From: Comamonadaceae bacterium
Lineage (GTDB): Bacteria > Pseudomonadota > Gammaproteobacteria > Burkholderiales > Burkholderiaceae_C
Direction: 5' to 3'
NCBI GenBank assembly: GCA_947453965.1
Contig: CANGIQ010000003.1
Coordinates: 62,001 to 126,000, forward strand
Length of the DNA: 64,000 nt
The notes under the pieces: generated by a model
What the model saw: the letters and a program-made list of their open reading frames with translations, nothing else
Database searches by the model: none
Told to the model about the DNA's origin: nothing
Shown: positions 17,563-27,097 of the stretch, piece by piece
Layout: each line of letters opens with the position of its first letter
How positions within the stretch are numbered: the first letter of the stretch is position 1
Position numbers and translations under genes: made by a program

Positions 17563-18798
17563 ATGAACACCTGCACCTCCTCGACCTGCGTCACCTCGTC
17601 CACCTCCGCCATGCCCGCTGCAGCGCGGCGTGTGGTGGGCTTGCTGCAACGACTGCAACACGGCACCTTGCATGTGCAATGGCCCGACGGCCGTGTGGAG
17701 CAATTTGGCACGCCACCTAGCTCCGGCACAGGTTTGAACGCCACCTTGCATTTACACAGCTGGGCGCCACTGACCCAAGCCCTGAAGTCAGGTGACATTG
17801 GGTTTGCTGAAAGCTACATTGCCGGTGAATGGACCACCAACAACTTGGCCGATTTGTTGCAACTCTTGGTAGCCAACCGCCGCGACATGGAAGAGGTGAT
17901 TTACGGCCATTGGCTCGGTCGCTTGTTCTACCGCGTGCGCCACTTGTTGCATCGCAACACGCGCAGCAACAGCAAGAAAAACATCCATGCCCACTACGAC
18001 TTGGGCAATGCGTTTTATGAACTGTGGTTGGACCCGACGATGAACTACTCATCGGCTTGGTTTGACAACGACCGCACCCAACCCATGGCCGATGCACAAA
18101 CCGCCAAAGTGCGCCGCGCACTGCGCATGGTGGACGCCAAAGCGGGCGACCGCATTCTTGAAATCGGTTGCGGTTGGGGTGCTTTAGCCGAGCTGGGGGG
18201 CACCGAGTTTGGCGCCCAGATGAGTGGTGTCACCCTGAGCCATGAGCAACTCGCCTTTGCCAACCAACGCATGCAAAAGTTGGGTTTGAGCGCCAGCAGC
18301 AACCTGCGCTTGCAAGACTACCGCGACATTGATGACGGCCCCTATGACGCGATTTGCTCCATCGAAATGTTAGAAGCTGTCGGCCAAGAATATTGGGCCA
18401 CCTACTTTGAGAGCGTGGCACGCTTGCTCAAGTCTGGCGGCAAAGCATGCATTCAAACCATCGTGATTGACGATGCGCTGTTTGAACGCTATGTGAAAAG
18501 CACCGACTTCATCCAACAATACATCTTCCCCGGCGGCTGCCTGCCTTGCCCGCGTGAGTTCCGCGCACAAGCCGCACGTGTGGGCCTGAAGGTGGTGGAC
18601 GAACTGGCCTTTGGTTTGGACTATGCCGAAACCTTGCGACGCTGGCGCCACCAGTTCATGGCCGACAAAGCGCAGGTGTTACAGCTGGGCTTTGACGAGC
18701 GCTTTGTGCGCATTTGGGAGTTCTACTTGGCCTACTGCGAAGCCGCCTTTGAACAACACAACATTGACGTTGTGCAATACACCTTGGTGAAACCATGA
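17563..18798 (+). CDS. Cyclopropane-fatty-acid synthase-like SAM methyltransferase
   Basis: 411 residues. An N-terminal lipid-binding domain (about 20-130, with GDIGFAESYIAGEW) precedes the class I methyltransferase fold. Motif I is ILEIGCGWGALAE (198-210). The family active-site blocks YDLGNAFYELWLDPTMNYSS (145-164), CSIEMLEAVGQEYW and YIFPGGCLPC are intact. Mycolic-acid cyclopropane synthase/CFA enzymes transfer a methylene from SAM to acyl-chain double bonds in membrane phospholipids. In this context the product could be a cyclopropane or a methyl-branched precursor. It overlaps the following lipoprotein gene by 4 nt (ATGA). Confidence 0.92.
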   Translation: MNTCTSSTCVTSSTSAMPAAARRVVGLLQRLQHGTLHVQWPDGRVEQFGTPPSSGTGLNATLHLHSWAPLTQALKSGDIGFAESYIAGEWTTNNLADLLQLLVANRRDMEEVIYGHWLGRLFYRVRHLLHRNTRSNSKKNIHAHYDLGNAFYELWLDPTMNYSSAWFDNDRTQPMADAQTAKVRRALRMVDAKAGDRILEIGCGWGALAELGGTEFGAQMSGVTLSHEQLAFANQRMQKLGLSASSNLRLQDYRDIDDGPYDAICSIEMLEAVGQEYWATYFESVARLLKSGGKACIQTIVIDDALFERYVKSTDFIQQYIFPGGCLPCPREFRAQAARVGLKVVDELAFGLDYAETLRRWRHQFMADKAQVLQLGFDERFVRIWEFYLAYCEAAFEQHNIDVVQYTLVKP

Positions 18799-19349
18799 TG
18801 AATCGACGCAAACTCTTGGCACACAGCGCCACTGGCATCACCGCCGTCAGTGCGCTGGGGTTAGTCGGCTGTGCAGGCCCTACGGTGGACGACTACGCGC
18901 AAGAAAAACCGGCGCTGGATTTGCGCAGCTACTTCAACGGCACGGTTGATGCCTGGGGCGTGTTCACCGATCGCCAAGGCAAAGTGGTGAAACGTTTCAC
19001 GGTCGAGATGCTGTGTACCTGGCAAGGTGAACAAGGCGTGCTGGATGAAAGCTTTGCCTACTCCGACGGCACGTCTGAGAAACGCATCTGGCGTTTGACG
19101 CACTTGGGTGAAGGTCGCTACCAAGGCACGGCGGGCGACGTGGTGGGTACCGCGAGCGGCCAAACCCGCGGCAACACCTTCCGCTGGGGCTACACCTTGG
19201 CCTTGCCAGTGAATGGCACGGTGTTGAACGTCAGTATGGATGACTGGATGTATTTGATGAACGAACGCGTCATGCTCAACAAAGCACGCATGAGCAAATG
19301 GGGCATCCATTTGGGTGATGTGACCTTGTCGTTCACACGTCGGGCTTGA
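18795..19349 (+). CDS. DUF3833 lipoprotein
   Basis: 184 residues starting MMNRRKLLAHSATGITAVSA, with a twin-arginine-like NRRK and a lipobox LVGC, so probably a lipoprotein with Cys at about residue 26. The body matches DUF3833: YFNGTVDAWGVFTDRQGKVV, then FAYSDGTSEKRIWRLTHLGE and WMYLMNERVMLNKARMSKWG. The fold is calycin-like, which suggests lipid binding, but the function is unproven. It is a standard member of the CFA/DUF1365/FAD-oxidase neighbourhood. It ends 1 nt before the SDR gene. Confidence 0.85.
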   Translation: MMNRRKLLAHSATGITAVSALGLVGCAGPTVDDYAQEKPALDLRSYFNGTVDAWGVFTDRQGKVVKRFTVEMLCTWQGEQGVLDESFAYSDGTSEKRIWRLTHLGEGRYQGTAGDVVGTASGQTRGNTFRWGYTLALPVNGTVLNVSMDDWMYLMNERVMLNKARMSKWGIHLGDVTLSFTRRA

Positions 19350-19350
19350 G

Positions 19351-20133
19351 ATGGCCTGGCTGCAACCCATGAACCCACCCATCACCGACTGGCAAGGTCG
19401 CAGTGTGTGGCTGGTGGGCGCATCCAGTGGCATTGGTTTGGCCACCGCACACGCGCTGCATGCAGCGGGCGCACGGGTGGTGGTGTCAGCGCGCAAAGCC
19501 GAATTGCTGCAACACTTTGTTGACACCCACGCCGGTGCCCAAGCCGTGGTGTTGGACGTGGGCGATGCCCAAGCCATCGCCCGCGCTGCAGCGTATATAG
19601 AAACACAACAAGGCTTGGATGTGGTGGTCTACTGCGCTGGCTATTACAAGCCGGTACGCGCCACCGCCTATGCCTTGGACGAAATGTTGCGCCACCAAGA
19701 GGTGAACTATGTCGGCGCTCTGCGCGTGCTCGATGCGGTGTTGCCGCCTTTATTGGCCCAAGGTCATGGCCACATCAGCTTGGTAGCCAGCGTCGCCGGC
19801 TACCGTGGCCTGCCACAGAGCCTGGCCTATGGCCCGACCAAAGCCGCTTTGATTCATTTGGCCGAAGCCTTGTATTTGGATGTGAGCGCCAAGGGCTTGG
19901 GCGTGAGTGTGGTCAACCCTGGGTTTGTGGAAACCCCGTTGACGGCGGACAACGACTTTCACATGCCGGCACTGATTCAGCCCGCCGAAGCGGCGCGTCA
20001 GATGCTGCGCGCTTGGGCACAAGGCGCGTTTGAAATTCATTACCCCAAGCGGTTCACGCGCTGGCTCAAGCTGATGCGTTTGTTGCCTTATCGACTTTAC
20101 TTTGCGCTCGTGCGTCGCACGACGGGGTTGTGA
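19351..20133 (+). CDS. Short-chain dehydrogenase/reductase (SDR)
   Basis: 260 residues, classical SDR. The cofactor motif is LVGASSGIGLATA (TGxxxGxG type), the catalytic Ser is in LVASVAGYRG, and Tyr/Lys are in YGPTKAALIHLAEA (YxxxK). A C-terminal segment VVNPGFVETPLT follows. It probably oxidises or reduces a lipid or acyl intermediate with NAD(P)H in the same pathway. The start is ATG 19351, 1 nt after the DUF3833 stop; ATG 19369 (MNPPITDWQ) is an alternative that removes six residues. Cofactor and substrate are not determinable here. Confidence 0.88.
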   Translation: MAWLQPMNPPITDWQGRSVWLVGASSGIGLATAHALHAAGARVVVSARKAELLQHFVDTHAGAQAVVLDVGDAQAIARAAAYIETQQGLDVVVYCAGYYKPVRATAYALDEMLRHQEVNYVGALRVLDAVLPPLLAQGHGHISLVASVAGYRGLPQSLAYGPTKAALIHLAEALYLDVSAKGLGVSVVNPGFVETPLTADNDFHMPALIQPAEAARQMLRAWAQGAFEIHYPKRFTRWLKLMRLLPYRLYFALVRRTTGL

Positions 20134-20179
20134 CGCATTGCACAATGGTGCAACACCACACGCCCACAGCGCCACCACC

Positions 20180-20641
20180 ATGCACCTGATACCAGCCACC
20201 ACGCCCGAAGCTGCATTGCAAAACGTGGTGCACTTTTTTGAGTATCTGCAACCCGCCGATGTGGCGCGCATCGCCGAGATTTACACAGCCGACGCCCAGT
20301 TCAAAGACCCATTCAACGAGGTGCAAGGCGTGGCCGCGATCACGCGTATCTTTGCCCACATGTTTGATGCGCTAGAGTCGCCGCGCTTTGTCATCACCCA
20401 ACAGGTGCAACAAGGCACGCAATGCTTTGTCACCTGGGATTTCTTGTTTGCCATGCGTCGCCTGGATGCGGGCAAAACGCAAACCATTCGCGGCGCCAGC
20501 CATTTGGTGCTGCGCCAAGAGTCAGGCATGTGGCGGGTAGCTGTGCACCGCGATTATTGGGATGCCGCCGAAGAGCTGTACGAAAAGTTGCCCTTGGTGG
20601 GTGCTCTGATGCGGTGGCTCAAACGGCGCGCGAACAGTTGA
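20180..20641 (+). CDS. SnoaL-like / NTF2-fold protein
   Basis: 153 residues starting at ATG 20180, chosen because the upstream extension lies in the tail of the SDR frame and intergenic sequence. The NTF2-like pattern is clear: helix PEAALQNVVHFFEYLQPADV, IYTADAQFKDPFNEVQGVAA, then beta strands ending WRVAVHRDYWDAAEELY. Members of this subgroup often travel with the SDR/DUF3833/CFA cluster. They may act as isomerases, cyclases or ketosteroid-isomerase-like binders; no specific role is known. It is the last gene of the rightward run, and its stop abuts the stop of the convergent GST within a TGATCA hexamer. Confidence 0.85.
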   Translation: MHLIPATTPEAALQNVVHFFEYLQPADVARIAEIYTADAQFKDPFNEVQGVAAITRIFAHMFDALESPRFVITQQVQQGTQCFVTWDFLFAMRRLDAGKTQTIRGASHLVLRQESGMWRVAVHRDYWDAAEELYEKLPLVGALMRWLKRRANS

Positions 20642-21256
20642 TCAAACCGGCGCGGTGTCCTTGAAGCTTTGACGTTGCGCCAAGCGCTCGTACAAGCCCC
20701 CCAGATTGGGGTGCTGATCGCGCCAGTCAATCGCTGGAAAACGAAAGTCCAAATAGCCCAAGGCGCTGCCCACCGCAATGTCGCTCAAGCTCAGGTGAAT
20801 ACCCACGCAGTGGCTGCGCTCGCCCAAGGCGCGGCTCATGGCGACCAGACTGTCGTTGATTTTTTTCATCTGGCGATCAATCCACGCTTGGCTGCGTTCG
20901 CCGTCTTGACGACCTGGCCAGGTGGCTTCTAAGCGCGCCAGAATGGCTGCATCCAACAAACCGTCGGCCAAGGCTTCCCAGGTTTTGACTTCGGCGCGTT
21001 CGCGGCCGCTGCCTGGGATGAGCTTGCCCACAGGCGAGAGCGTGTCCACATATTCCACGATCACGCGCGAATCAAACAAGGCTTCGCCGCCTTCCATGAT
21101 GAGGCAAGGGACCTTGCCCAAGGGGTTGGAGGCCGAAATGGTGGTGTCGGCGGCCCAGACGTCTTCAGGCACAAACTGGTAGTCCAGCTTTTTTTCGGCC
21201 ATGACGATGCGCACTTTGCGCACATAGGGGCTGGTGGTGGCACCAATAAGTTTCAT
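20642..21256 (-). CDS. Glutathione S-transferase family protein
   Basis: 204 residues from ATG 21256 (the longer frame has no support). The N-terminal thioredoxin fold has MKLIGATTSPYVRKVRIVMA with Ser9 as likely catalytic residue, a cis-Pro in GKVPCLI, and the glutathione-binding DSRVIVEYVD. The C-terminal helical domain has LSLSDIAVGSALGYLDFRF. It conjugates or reduces electrophiles with glutathione; substrate unknown. It converges on the SnoaL-like gene and is divergent from purB (86 bp between starts). Confidence 0.9.
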   Translation of the reverse strand: MKLIGATTSPYVRKVRIVMAEKKLDYQFVPEDVWAADTTISASNPLGKVPCLIMEGGEALFDSRVIVEYVDTLSPVGKLIPGSGRERAEVKTWEALADGLLDAAILARLEATWPGRQDGERSQAWIDRQMKKINDSLVAMSRALGERSHCVGIHLSLSDIAVGSALGYLDFRFPAIDWRDQHPNLGGLYERLAQRQSFKDTAPV

Positions 21257-21332
21257 ACATTGCTTGAGAATTGAATTGACGCCCATTTTATAGAGCCGCA
21301 TTGCATGCACTTGGCTTGGATGCACCACCTAA

Positions 21333-22733
<1,401 letters not shown>

Positions 22734-22747
22734 CCGGCAGCAGTTGC

Positions 22748-23308
22748 ATGGCGATCAAATCCACCATCTTCAAAGCGAACGTTCAGATCGCCGACATTGA
22801 CCACGGCTACTACGCCGACCACGCGCTCACCTTGGCGCGTCATCCCAGCGAGACCGACGAGCGCATGATGGTGCGCTTGGTCGCGCTGTCGCTGCAAGCC
22901 CATCAGTTGCAAGACATGTGCGGCGGCGACGGTGTGCTGGCGTTTGGCGCGGGCTTGTCTGACCCCGACGAGCCCGATGTGATGCTGACCGATTTCACCG
23001 GCCGCAAACGCTTGTGGATTGAGGTCGGCCAGCCGGAAGAAAAGCCGCTGCTCAAAGCCTGCAGCAAGGCTGACCAAGTGATGCTGTATGTGTTCTCCAG
23101 CTCAGGCGAAGTTTGGTGGAAGAACATGCAAAACAAACTCATCAAACCCACCACCTTGCAGGTGTGGCGCATTCCAAGCAGTGCTTCGCAAGACTTGGCC
23201 AAACTGGCCGAACGCAGCATGCAACTGCAAGCCACCATTCAAGAAGGGGTGGTGATGATGAGCAACGGCAAGACCACCGTAGACATCGAGTGCGAGCGCT
23301 GGAAATAA
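22748..23308 (+). CDS. yaeQ: YaeQ family protein
   Basis: 186 residues with the YaeQ signature: MAIKSTIFKANVQIADIDHG, HPSETDERMMVRLVALSLQA, and WIEVGQPEEKPLLKACSKAD. The acidic and lysine positions match the PD-(D/E)xK nuclease-like fold assigned to this family. In E. coli it was described as a suppressor linked to RfaH-dependent transcription, but a biochemical role is not established. It follows purB closely and converges on the DUF3717/DUF1289 gene with 3 nt between the stops. Confidence 0.92.
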   Translation: MAIKSTIFKANVQIADIDHGYYADHALTLARHPSETDERMMVRLVALSLQAHQLQDMCGGDGVLAFGAGLSDPDEPDVMLTDFTGRKRLWIEVGQPEEKPLLKACSKADQVMLYVFSSSGEVWWKNMQNKLIKPTTLQVWRIPSSASQDLAKLAERSMQLQATIQEGVVMMSNGKTTVDIECERWK

Positions 23309-23311
23309 GGC

Positions 23312-23755
23312 TTACTCAGCCTTCGCGTCGTCGCTCACATCGACCGATGCAGAGGCCAACGCACGCTCCGCGTATTTGTTGAAACGCCACGAGGTGCCGA
23401 TCATGGTGATACGTCGCCAGGTGCTGCGCTTCTCACCGGGCGACATTTCAGGCCAGTACTGAACTTCTTCAAAGGTACGACCGCAGCCTTTGCATTCCTC
23501 ATCGCCTTGGCTGGTCGAGCAAATGGCGATACACGGTGCGTCGGGTGTGGTGCGGTACCAAGCCAACCACGCCTCGTACGCTTTTTGAGGAAACCCCTTT
23601 TCTGCCGCCTCGTCGTGGTGGTAGTAAATCATCAAGGCATAGACCTCGGCCAAGGCCCGAAGTTCGGGCGCGAGGGTGACCCCATCGGGCGAAGGCTTTT
23701 GTTCGCGCCAATAGTTGATTGCCGCTTCAATGTCGGTGATGTGAATGCCAGCCAT
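23312..23755 (-). CDS. DUF3717 / DUF1289 two-domain protein
   Basis: 147 residues. The N-terminal part (1-65) matches DUF3717 (ITDIEAAINYWREQKPSPDG, then LAEVYALMIYYHHDE). Residues about 70-115 match DUF1289, a cysteine cluster with C-I-x2-C then CKGCGRTFEEVQYW and a following MSPGEKRSTWRRI helix, presumably metal-binding. DUF1289 is usually a stand-alone short Fe-S/zinc-like protein; the pairing is seen in Burkholderiales. No function is known. It is divergent from the 4-TM protein gene at 23835. Confidence 0.85.
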   Translation of the reverse strand: MAGIHITDIEAAINYWREQKPSPDGVTLAPELRALAEVYALMIYYHHDEAAEKGFPQKAYEAWLAWYRTTPDAPCIAICSTSQGDEECKGCGRTFEEVQYWPEMSPGEKRSTWRRITMIGTSWRFNKYAERALASASVDVSDDAKAE

Positions 23756-23834
23756 CGCGTTAGAGTCAAATGCCTAAAAAGGGGTGTGGAAGTAGGGCTG
23801 TGGATGATAGCTGGAATGCTATGCTGACTGCGCA

Positions 23835-24194
23835 ATGAAACTTATCTTCACTTGGTTACTTCACGCCACGGCCCTGATGGCGCTGGCGCATCTCTACAGC
23901 GGGGTTGAAATCACCAGCTTTGGCGCCGCCATGCTGGCTGCGTTCGTGATTGGCTTGTTCAATCTGATCGTGCGTCCGGCCTTGGTCGTGCTGACGCTGC
24001 CCGTCACGTTTTTCACCTTGGGCCTGTTTTTGTTTGTCATCAACGCCTTGATGTTTTGGGCTGCGGCCGGTTTGCTGGAAGGTTTTCAGGTGCACGGCTT
24101 TGGCTCCGCGTTGCTGGGCTCGCTGGTGTATTCCGCTTTCGGCGTGGTGATTGACTCAGCGCTCGAGCGCTTGTTCCCGCCGCAAGCGCTCTAA
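23835..24194 (+). CDS. Phage holin family-type 4-TM membrane protein (PF04020-like)
   Basis: 119 residues, almost wholly hydrophobic with four predicted membrane helices (about 5-22, 28-50, 55-78 and 88-108). The sequence matches the so-called phage holin family 4 superfamily (KLIFTWLLHATALMALAHLY; NLIVRPALVVLTLPVTFFTL). Despite the name these are ordinary chromosomal proteins of unknown function in most bacteria. Its last 39 nt overlap the 3' end of the convergent M48 peptidase gene. Confidence 0.85.
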   Translation: MKLIFTWLLHATALMALAHLYSGVEITSFGAAMLAAFVIGLFNLIVRPALVVLTLPVTFFTLGLFLFVINALMFWAAAGLLEGFQVHGFGSALLGSLVYSAFGVVIDSALERLFPPQAL

Positions 24195-25757
24195 CTCACG
24201 CAAACGGGCATCCACGATCGATGCCTCGACATGGCCCGCACGGTCTAATTTGCCTTCACGCGCCATCGCATGGGCCAATGCTTGCGCCGCTTTGAAGCGA
24301 TCCACCGCAGCGCCGTAATCCAACTCCACAGCACGCGACTCCGCTTGAGCACGAATCGCGCGCAAACCGTCCCCTTGCTGCTCATACGCACTACTGAGCA
24401 AGGTCCAAGCGGAGGCATCGCGTGGACGCTGGCTCAACCACAGGGCCAAATCATCGCTGGCTTGCTTGGCCTGCGCTGGTTTTCGTGTGGCGATACGGCT
24501 CTGCGCCAGCAGCATGCGGGTGGCACGGTCGTTCTGTGCCAACGCAAACGCTTTGACATCCAGCACCAACAAGGCCTGCGCAGCGTCACCACTGGCCAGG
24601 GCTAACTCGGCTGTCAATAAACGAATCACACGTTGCGCCGACACATCCAAACCAGACAAGGCTTGCAAACGCGCCAAGTGCTGGCGTGCTGCCGCGAACT
24701 CACGTTGTCGCATATCCGCCATCACGCCGGCATACAAAGCACCCGCTTGTCGTGCCAGGGGAAAGGCGCGGATATTGGCTGGGTCAGCTTGCGTGGCCAA
24801 GGCCCGCAACACATCCACGCCCGGACTGGTCAACACCTGCGCACGCGCAGCCATCATGGCGTGCAGGGGCGTGAGCGACAAGGCTTGACGTGCGGGCAGC
24901 AATTGCTGACGCGCCTGAGCATCCGCAATGCGCTCGGTGGTCATGGGGTGGCTGCGCAAATACGGAAAAGAGCCGTTGTCGTTCAAACGCGAGGCTTGTT
25001 GCAACTTCTCGAACATGGTGACAAAACCTTGGGGCTCAAAGCCCGCTTCGGTCATCACACCATAGCCTACGCGGTCGGCTTCGCGCTCCATGTCGCGCGA
25101 AAAATTGAGTTGGCTTTGGATGGCTGCGGCTTGGCCGCCCACCATCACCGCGTTGGCGGCACTCATGCCACTGGCGCTCGGCGTGCGGCTGGCAGCCAGC
25201 ATGCCCAAGATCATGGCGCCCATCACCAACGGGCCTTGTTTGCCTTGCTGCGAAATCATGCGCGCAATGTGGCGTTGCGTGACGTGGCTGAGTTCGTGCG
25301 CCAGCACCGAGGCCAGCTCATCAGGGCTGCTGACGGCGGCAATCAGCCCCAAATGAACCCCCAAGTAACCGCCTGGCAAGGCAAAGGCGTTGATGCTGCG
25401 ATCGCGAATCAGCGCCACTTCCCAAGCAAATTGCTGCTCTAACTCCAGGGTGAGTTCGCCACGTTGACGCGCAGAGGCAAGCAAGGTTTGCCACAGCGCC
25501 TGCACATAATCGCCCAGCACTGGGTCGTCCAAATAATCGGGGTCGCGGTAAATCTCGCGGGCAATGCTCTCGCCCAAACGGCGCTCCACACCCAAAGGCA
25601 CCTCGGCACCGTCACCTAAATTGGGTAAGCGCAAAGCCGTGGTTTGCGACTGCACGGGGGCGACCGGTATCAGCAATGCAGCACAGACAGAAGCAAGCAC
25701 CCAGCGCTTGGTCAGGGTGGTGCGTGGGTGTGCAGAAATCTGGTTTTTCAATGGCAT
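24156..25757 (-). CDS. M48 family metalloprotease with C-terminal repeat region (BepA/YfgC-like)
   Basis: 533 residues from ATG 25757. A further in-frame ATG at 25799 lacks support and would crowd moaC. A signal peptide (about 17-37, ending VAPVQSQ) exports it to the periplasm. The zinc site is HELSH at 154-158 with a downstream Glu in DMEREADRVGYGVM. The C-terminal third (about 300-533) is alpha-helical, TPR-like. BepA-type proteases act in outer-membrane protein quality control, including LptD maturation. It is divergent from moaC and converges with the 4-TM gene, overlapping it by 39 nt. Confidence 0.92.
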   Translation of the reverse strand: MPLKNQISAHPRTTLTKRWVLASVCAALLIPVAPVQSQTTALRLPNLGDGAEVPLGVERRLGESIAREIYRDPDYLDDPVLGDYVQALWQTLLASARQRGELTLELEQQFAWEVALIRDRSINAFALPGGYLGVHLGLIAAVSSPDELASVLAHELSHVTQRHIARMISQQGKQGPLVMGAMILGMLAASRTPSASGMSAANAVMVGGQAAAIQSQLNFSRDMEREADRVGYGVMTEAGFEPQGFVTMFEKLQQASRLNDNGSFPYLRSHPMTTERIADAQARQQLLPARQALSLTPLHAMMAARAQVLTSPGVDVLRALATQADPANIRAFPLARQAGALYAGVMADMRQREFAAARQHLARLQALSGLDVSAQRVIRLLTAELALASGDAAQALLVLDVKAFALAQNDRATRMLLAQSRIATRKPAQAKQASDDLALWLSQRPRDASAWTLLSSAYEQQGDGLRAIRAQAESRAVELDYGAAVDRFKAAQALAHAMAREGKLDRAGHVEASIVDARLRELERLRREQALER

Positions 25758-25822
25758 GAGAACGAATCTAAAGCTCGGCCCGTATGATGCGTGTCTCATG
25801 TTAACCCGCTGTCAATTGCCCC

Positions 25823-26299
25823 ATGTCCACACTCACCCACTTTGACGCACAAGGCCAAGCCCATATGGTGGACGTGGCCGACAAGGCCCACACCCGTCGC
25901 GTGGGCGTGGCCACCGGACACATCATCATGCAACCCGCCACCCTGGCCTTGATTCAAAACGGCACGGCCAAAAAAGGTGATGTGCTGGGCATTGCCCGGA
26001 TTGCTGGCATTCAAGCGGCCAAAAAAACCAGCGACTTGATTCCTCTGTGCCACCCCTTGGCACTCACACGCGTGGCGGTGGAGTTTGCCGTGGATGCGTC
26101 AAGCCACAGCGTGCATTGCACAGCCACGGTAGAAACCGTGGGACAAACCGGCGTGGAGATGGAAGCGCTAACTGCGGTGCAAGTGGCCTTGCTCACGATT
26201 TATGACATGTGCAAAGCTGTCGACCGCGGCATGACGATGACTGATGTGCGCTTGCTGGAAAAGCATGGGGGCAAGTCGGGGAGTTATGTGGCGGCTTAA
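25823..26299 (+). CDS. moaC: Cyclic pyranopterin monophosphate synthase (molybdenum cofactor step 1)
   Basis: 158 residues, standard length. Family blocks are [40 protein letters not shown], the active-site [12 protein letters not shown], and [20 protein letters not shown]. MoaC rearranges the MoaA product to cyclic pyranopterin monophosphate. No moaA or other moa gene lies in the window. It converges on the glycosyltransferase gene with 9 nt between the stops. Confidence 0.96.
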   Translation: MSTLTHFDAQGQAHMVDVADKAHTRRVGVATGHIIMQPATLALIQNGTAKKGDVLGIARIAGIQAAKKTSDLIPLCHPLALTRVAVEFAVDASSHSVHCTATVETVGQTGVEMEALTAVQVALLTIYDMCKAVDRGMTMTDVRLLEKHGGKSGSYVAA

Positions 26300-26308
26300 G
26301 CCCGCGAC

Positions 26309-27085
26309 TTAGCGCGAGGTTTCTTGCTGCTCTATCTGCCAAAGCTTCAAGTATTTGTAGTAGCTGGTTTCTGCGTTTGAAATCGATAGCGCCAAGCCAT
26401 GTGAGCCATCTAAAAACCCCGCGCGAATCACATAGGTTCGGAAAAACGCCCAGGCACCATGGCCCAAAGCGCCGGCCACCGATGAACGTTTGCCTCGCGC
26501 ATAGGCCTGTTGGGCTGAAGCGCTGGAATAGGCATCGACCTTGGACAACACCTGCGAAAAGTTCAGATAGCTGTAATGCAGCAAATGATTTTTCAAAGGC
26601 ACCACGCGTTGCGATGTGACCACGCGCTCATGAACCAAGTCGTCTGAGAACTTGGCAGCATCACGTTTGAACAAGCGCAGCACATGGTCTGGCTGCCAAC
26701 CGGCATGCCGAATAAAGCGACCGCAATACCAAGACAGACGCGGAATTTCAAACGCGGTGCTTTGAGGATGCGTTTGCAGGACTTGTTGAATTTCTGTCGC
26801 CAGTTCTGGCGTGACCCGCTCATCGGCGTCAATCGACAACACCCAGTCGCAGGTGGCCAGGTTCAACGCGCGGTTTTTCTGTGGCCCAAAGCCGAGCCAG
26901 TCTGCGGGTTGCGACACCTGGGCACCGTGTCGCATGGCGATGGCCACAGTGTCATCGGTGCTCTGACTGTCCACCACAATGATTTCGTTCACCAACCCTT
27001 TCAACGATTGCAAACAATCGTCCAGGTTATGCGCCTCGTTACGCGTGATCACAATGGCGGAAAGGGTAGGAAGCGTTGGCGTCAT
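26309..27085 (-). CDS. Glycosyltransferase family 2 (WaaE/KdtX-like)
   Basis: 258 residues, GT-A fold. The N-terminus is LSAIVITRNEAHNLDDCLQS, followed by VDSQSTDDTV and the metal-binding DxD in LSIDADERVTPEL. The mid-segment WYCGRFIRHAGWQPDHVLRL resembles WaaE-type beta-1,4-glucosyltransferases that extend the LPS inner core. It begins 12 nt after the PglL-like ligase and may instead supply the glycan for pilin. Both readings are compatible with context; the donor sugar cannot be told from sequence. Confidence 0.88.
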   Translation of the reverse strand: MTPTLPTLSAIVITRNEAHNLDDCLQSLKGLVNEIIVVDSQSTDDTVAIAMRHGAQVSQPADWLGFGPQKNRALNLATCDWVLSIDADERVTPELATEIQQVLQTHPQSTAFEIPRLSWYCGRFIRHAGWQPDHVLRLFKRDAAKFSDDLVHERVVTSQRVVPLKNHLLHYSYLNFSQVLSKVDAYSSASAQQAYARGKRSSVAGALGHGAWAFFRTYVIRAGFLDGSHGLALSISNAETSYYKYLKLWQIEQQETSR

Positions 27086-27097
27086 AGGTGTCCCAGT

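Noticed and set aside
16437-17798. 453-codon antisense ORF across the FAD oxidase and DUF1365 genes
   Set aside because: It is opposite two well-supported genes; its Cys/His-rich low-complexity translation is typical of GC-rich shadow frames.
23835-24194. Prophage remnant suggested by the holin-family label
   Set aside because: The family name is historical; neighbours are ordinary chromosomal genes and no phage genes are present.
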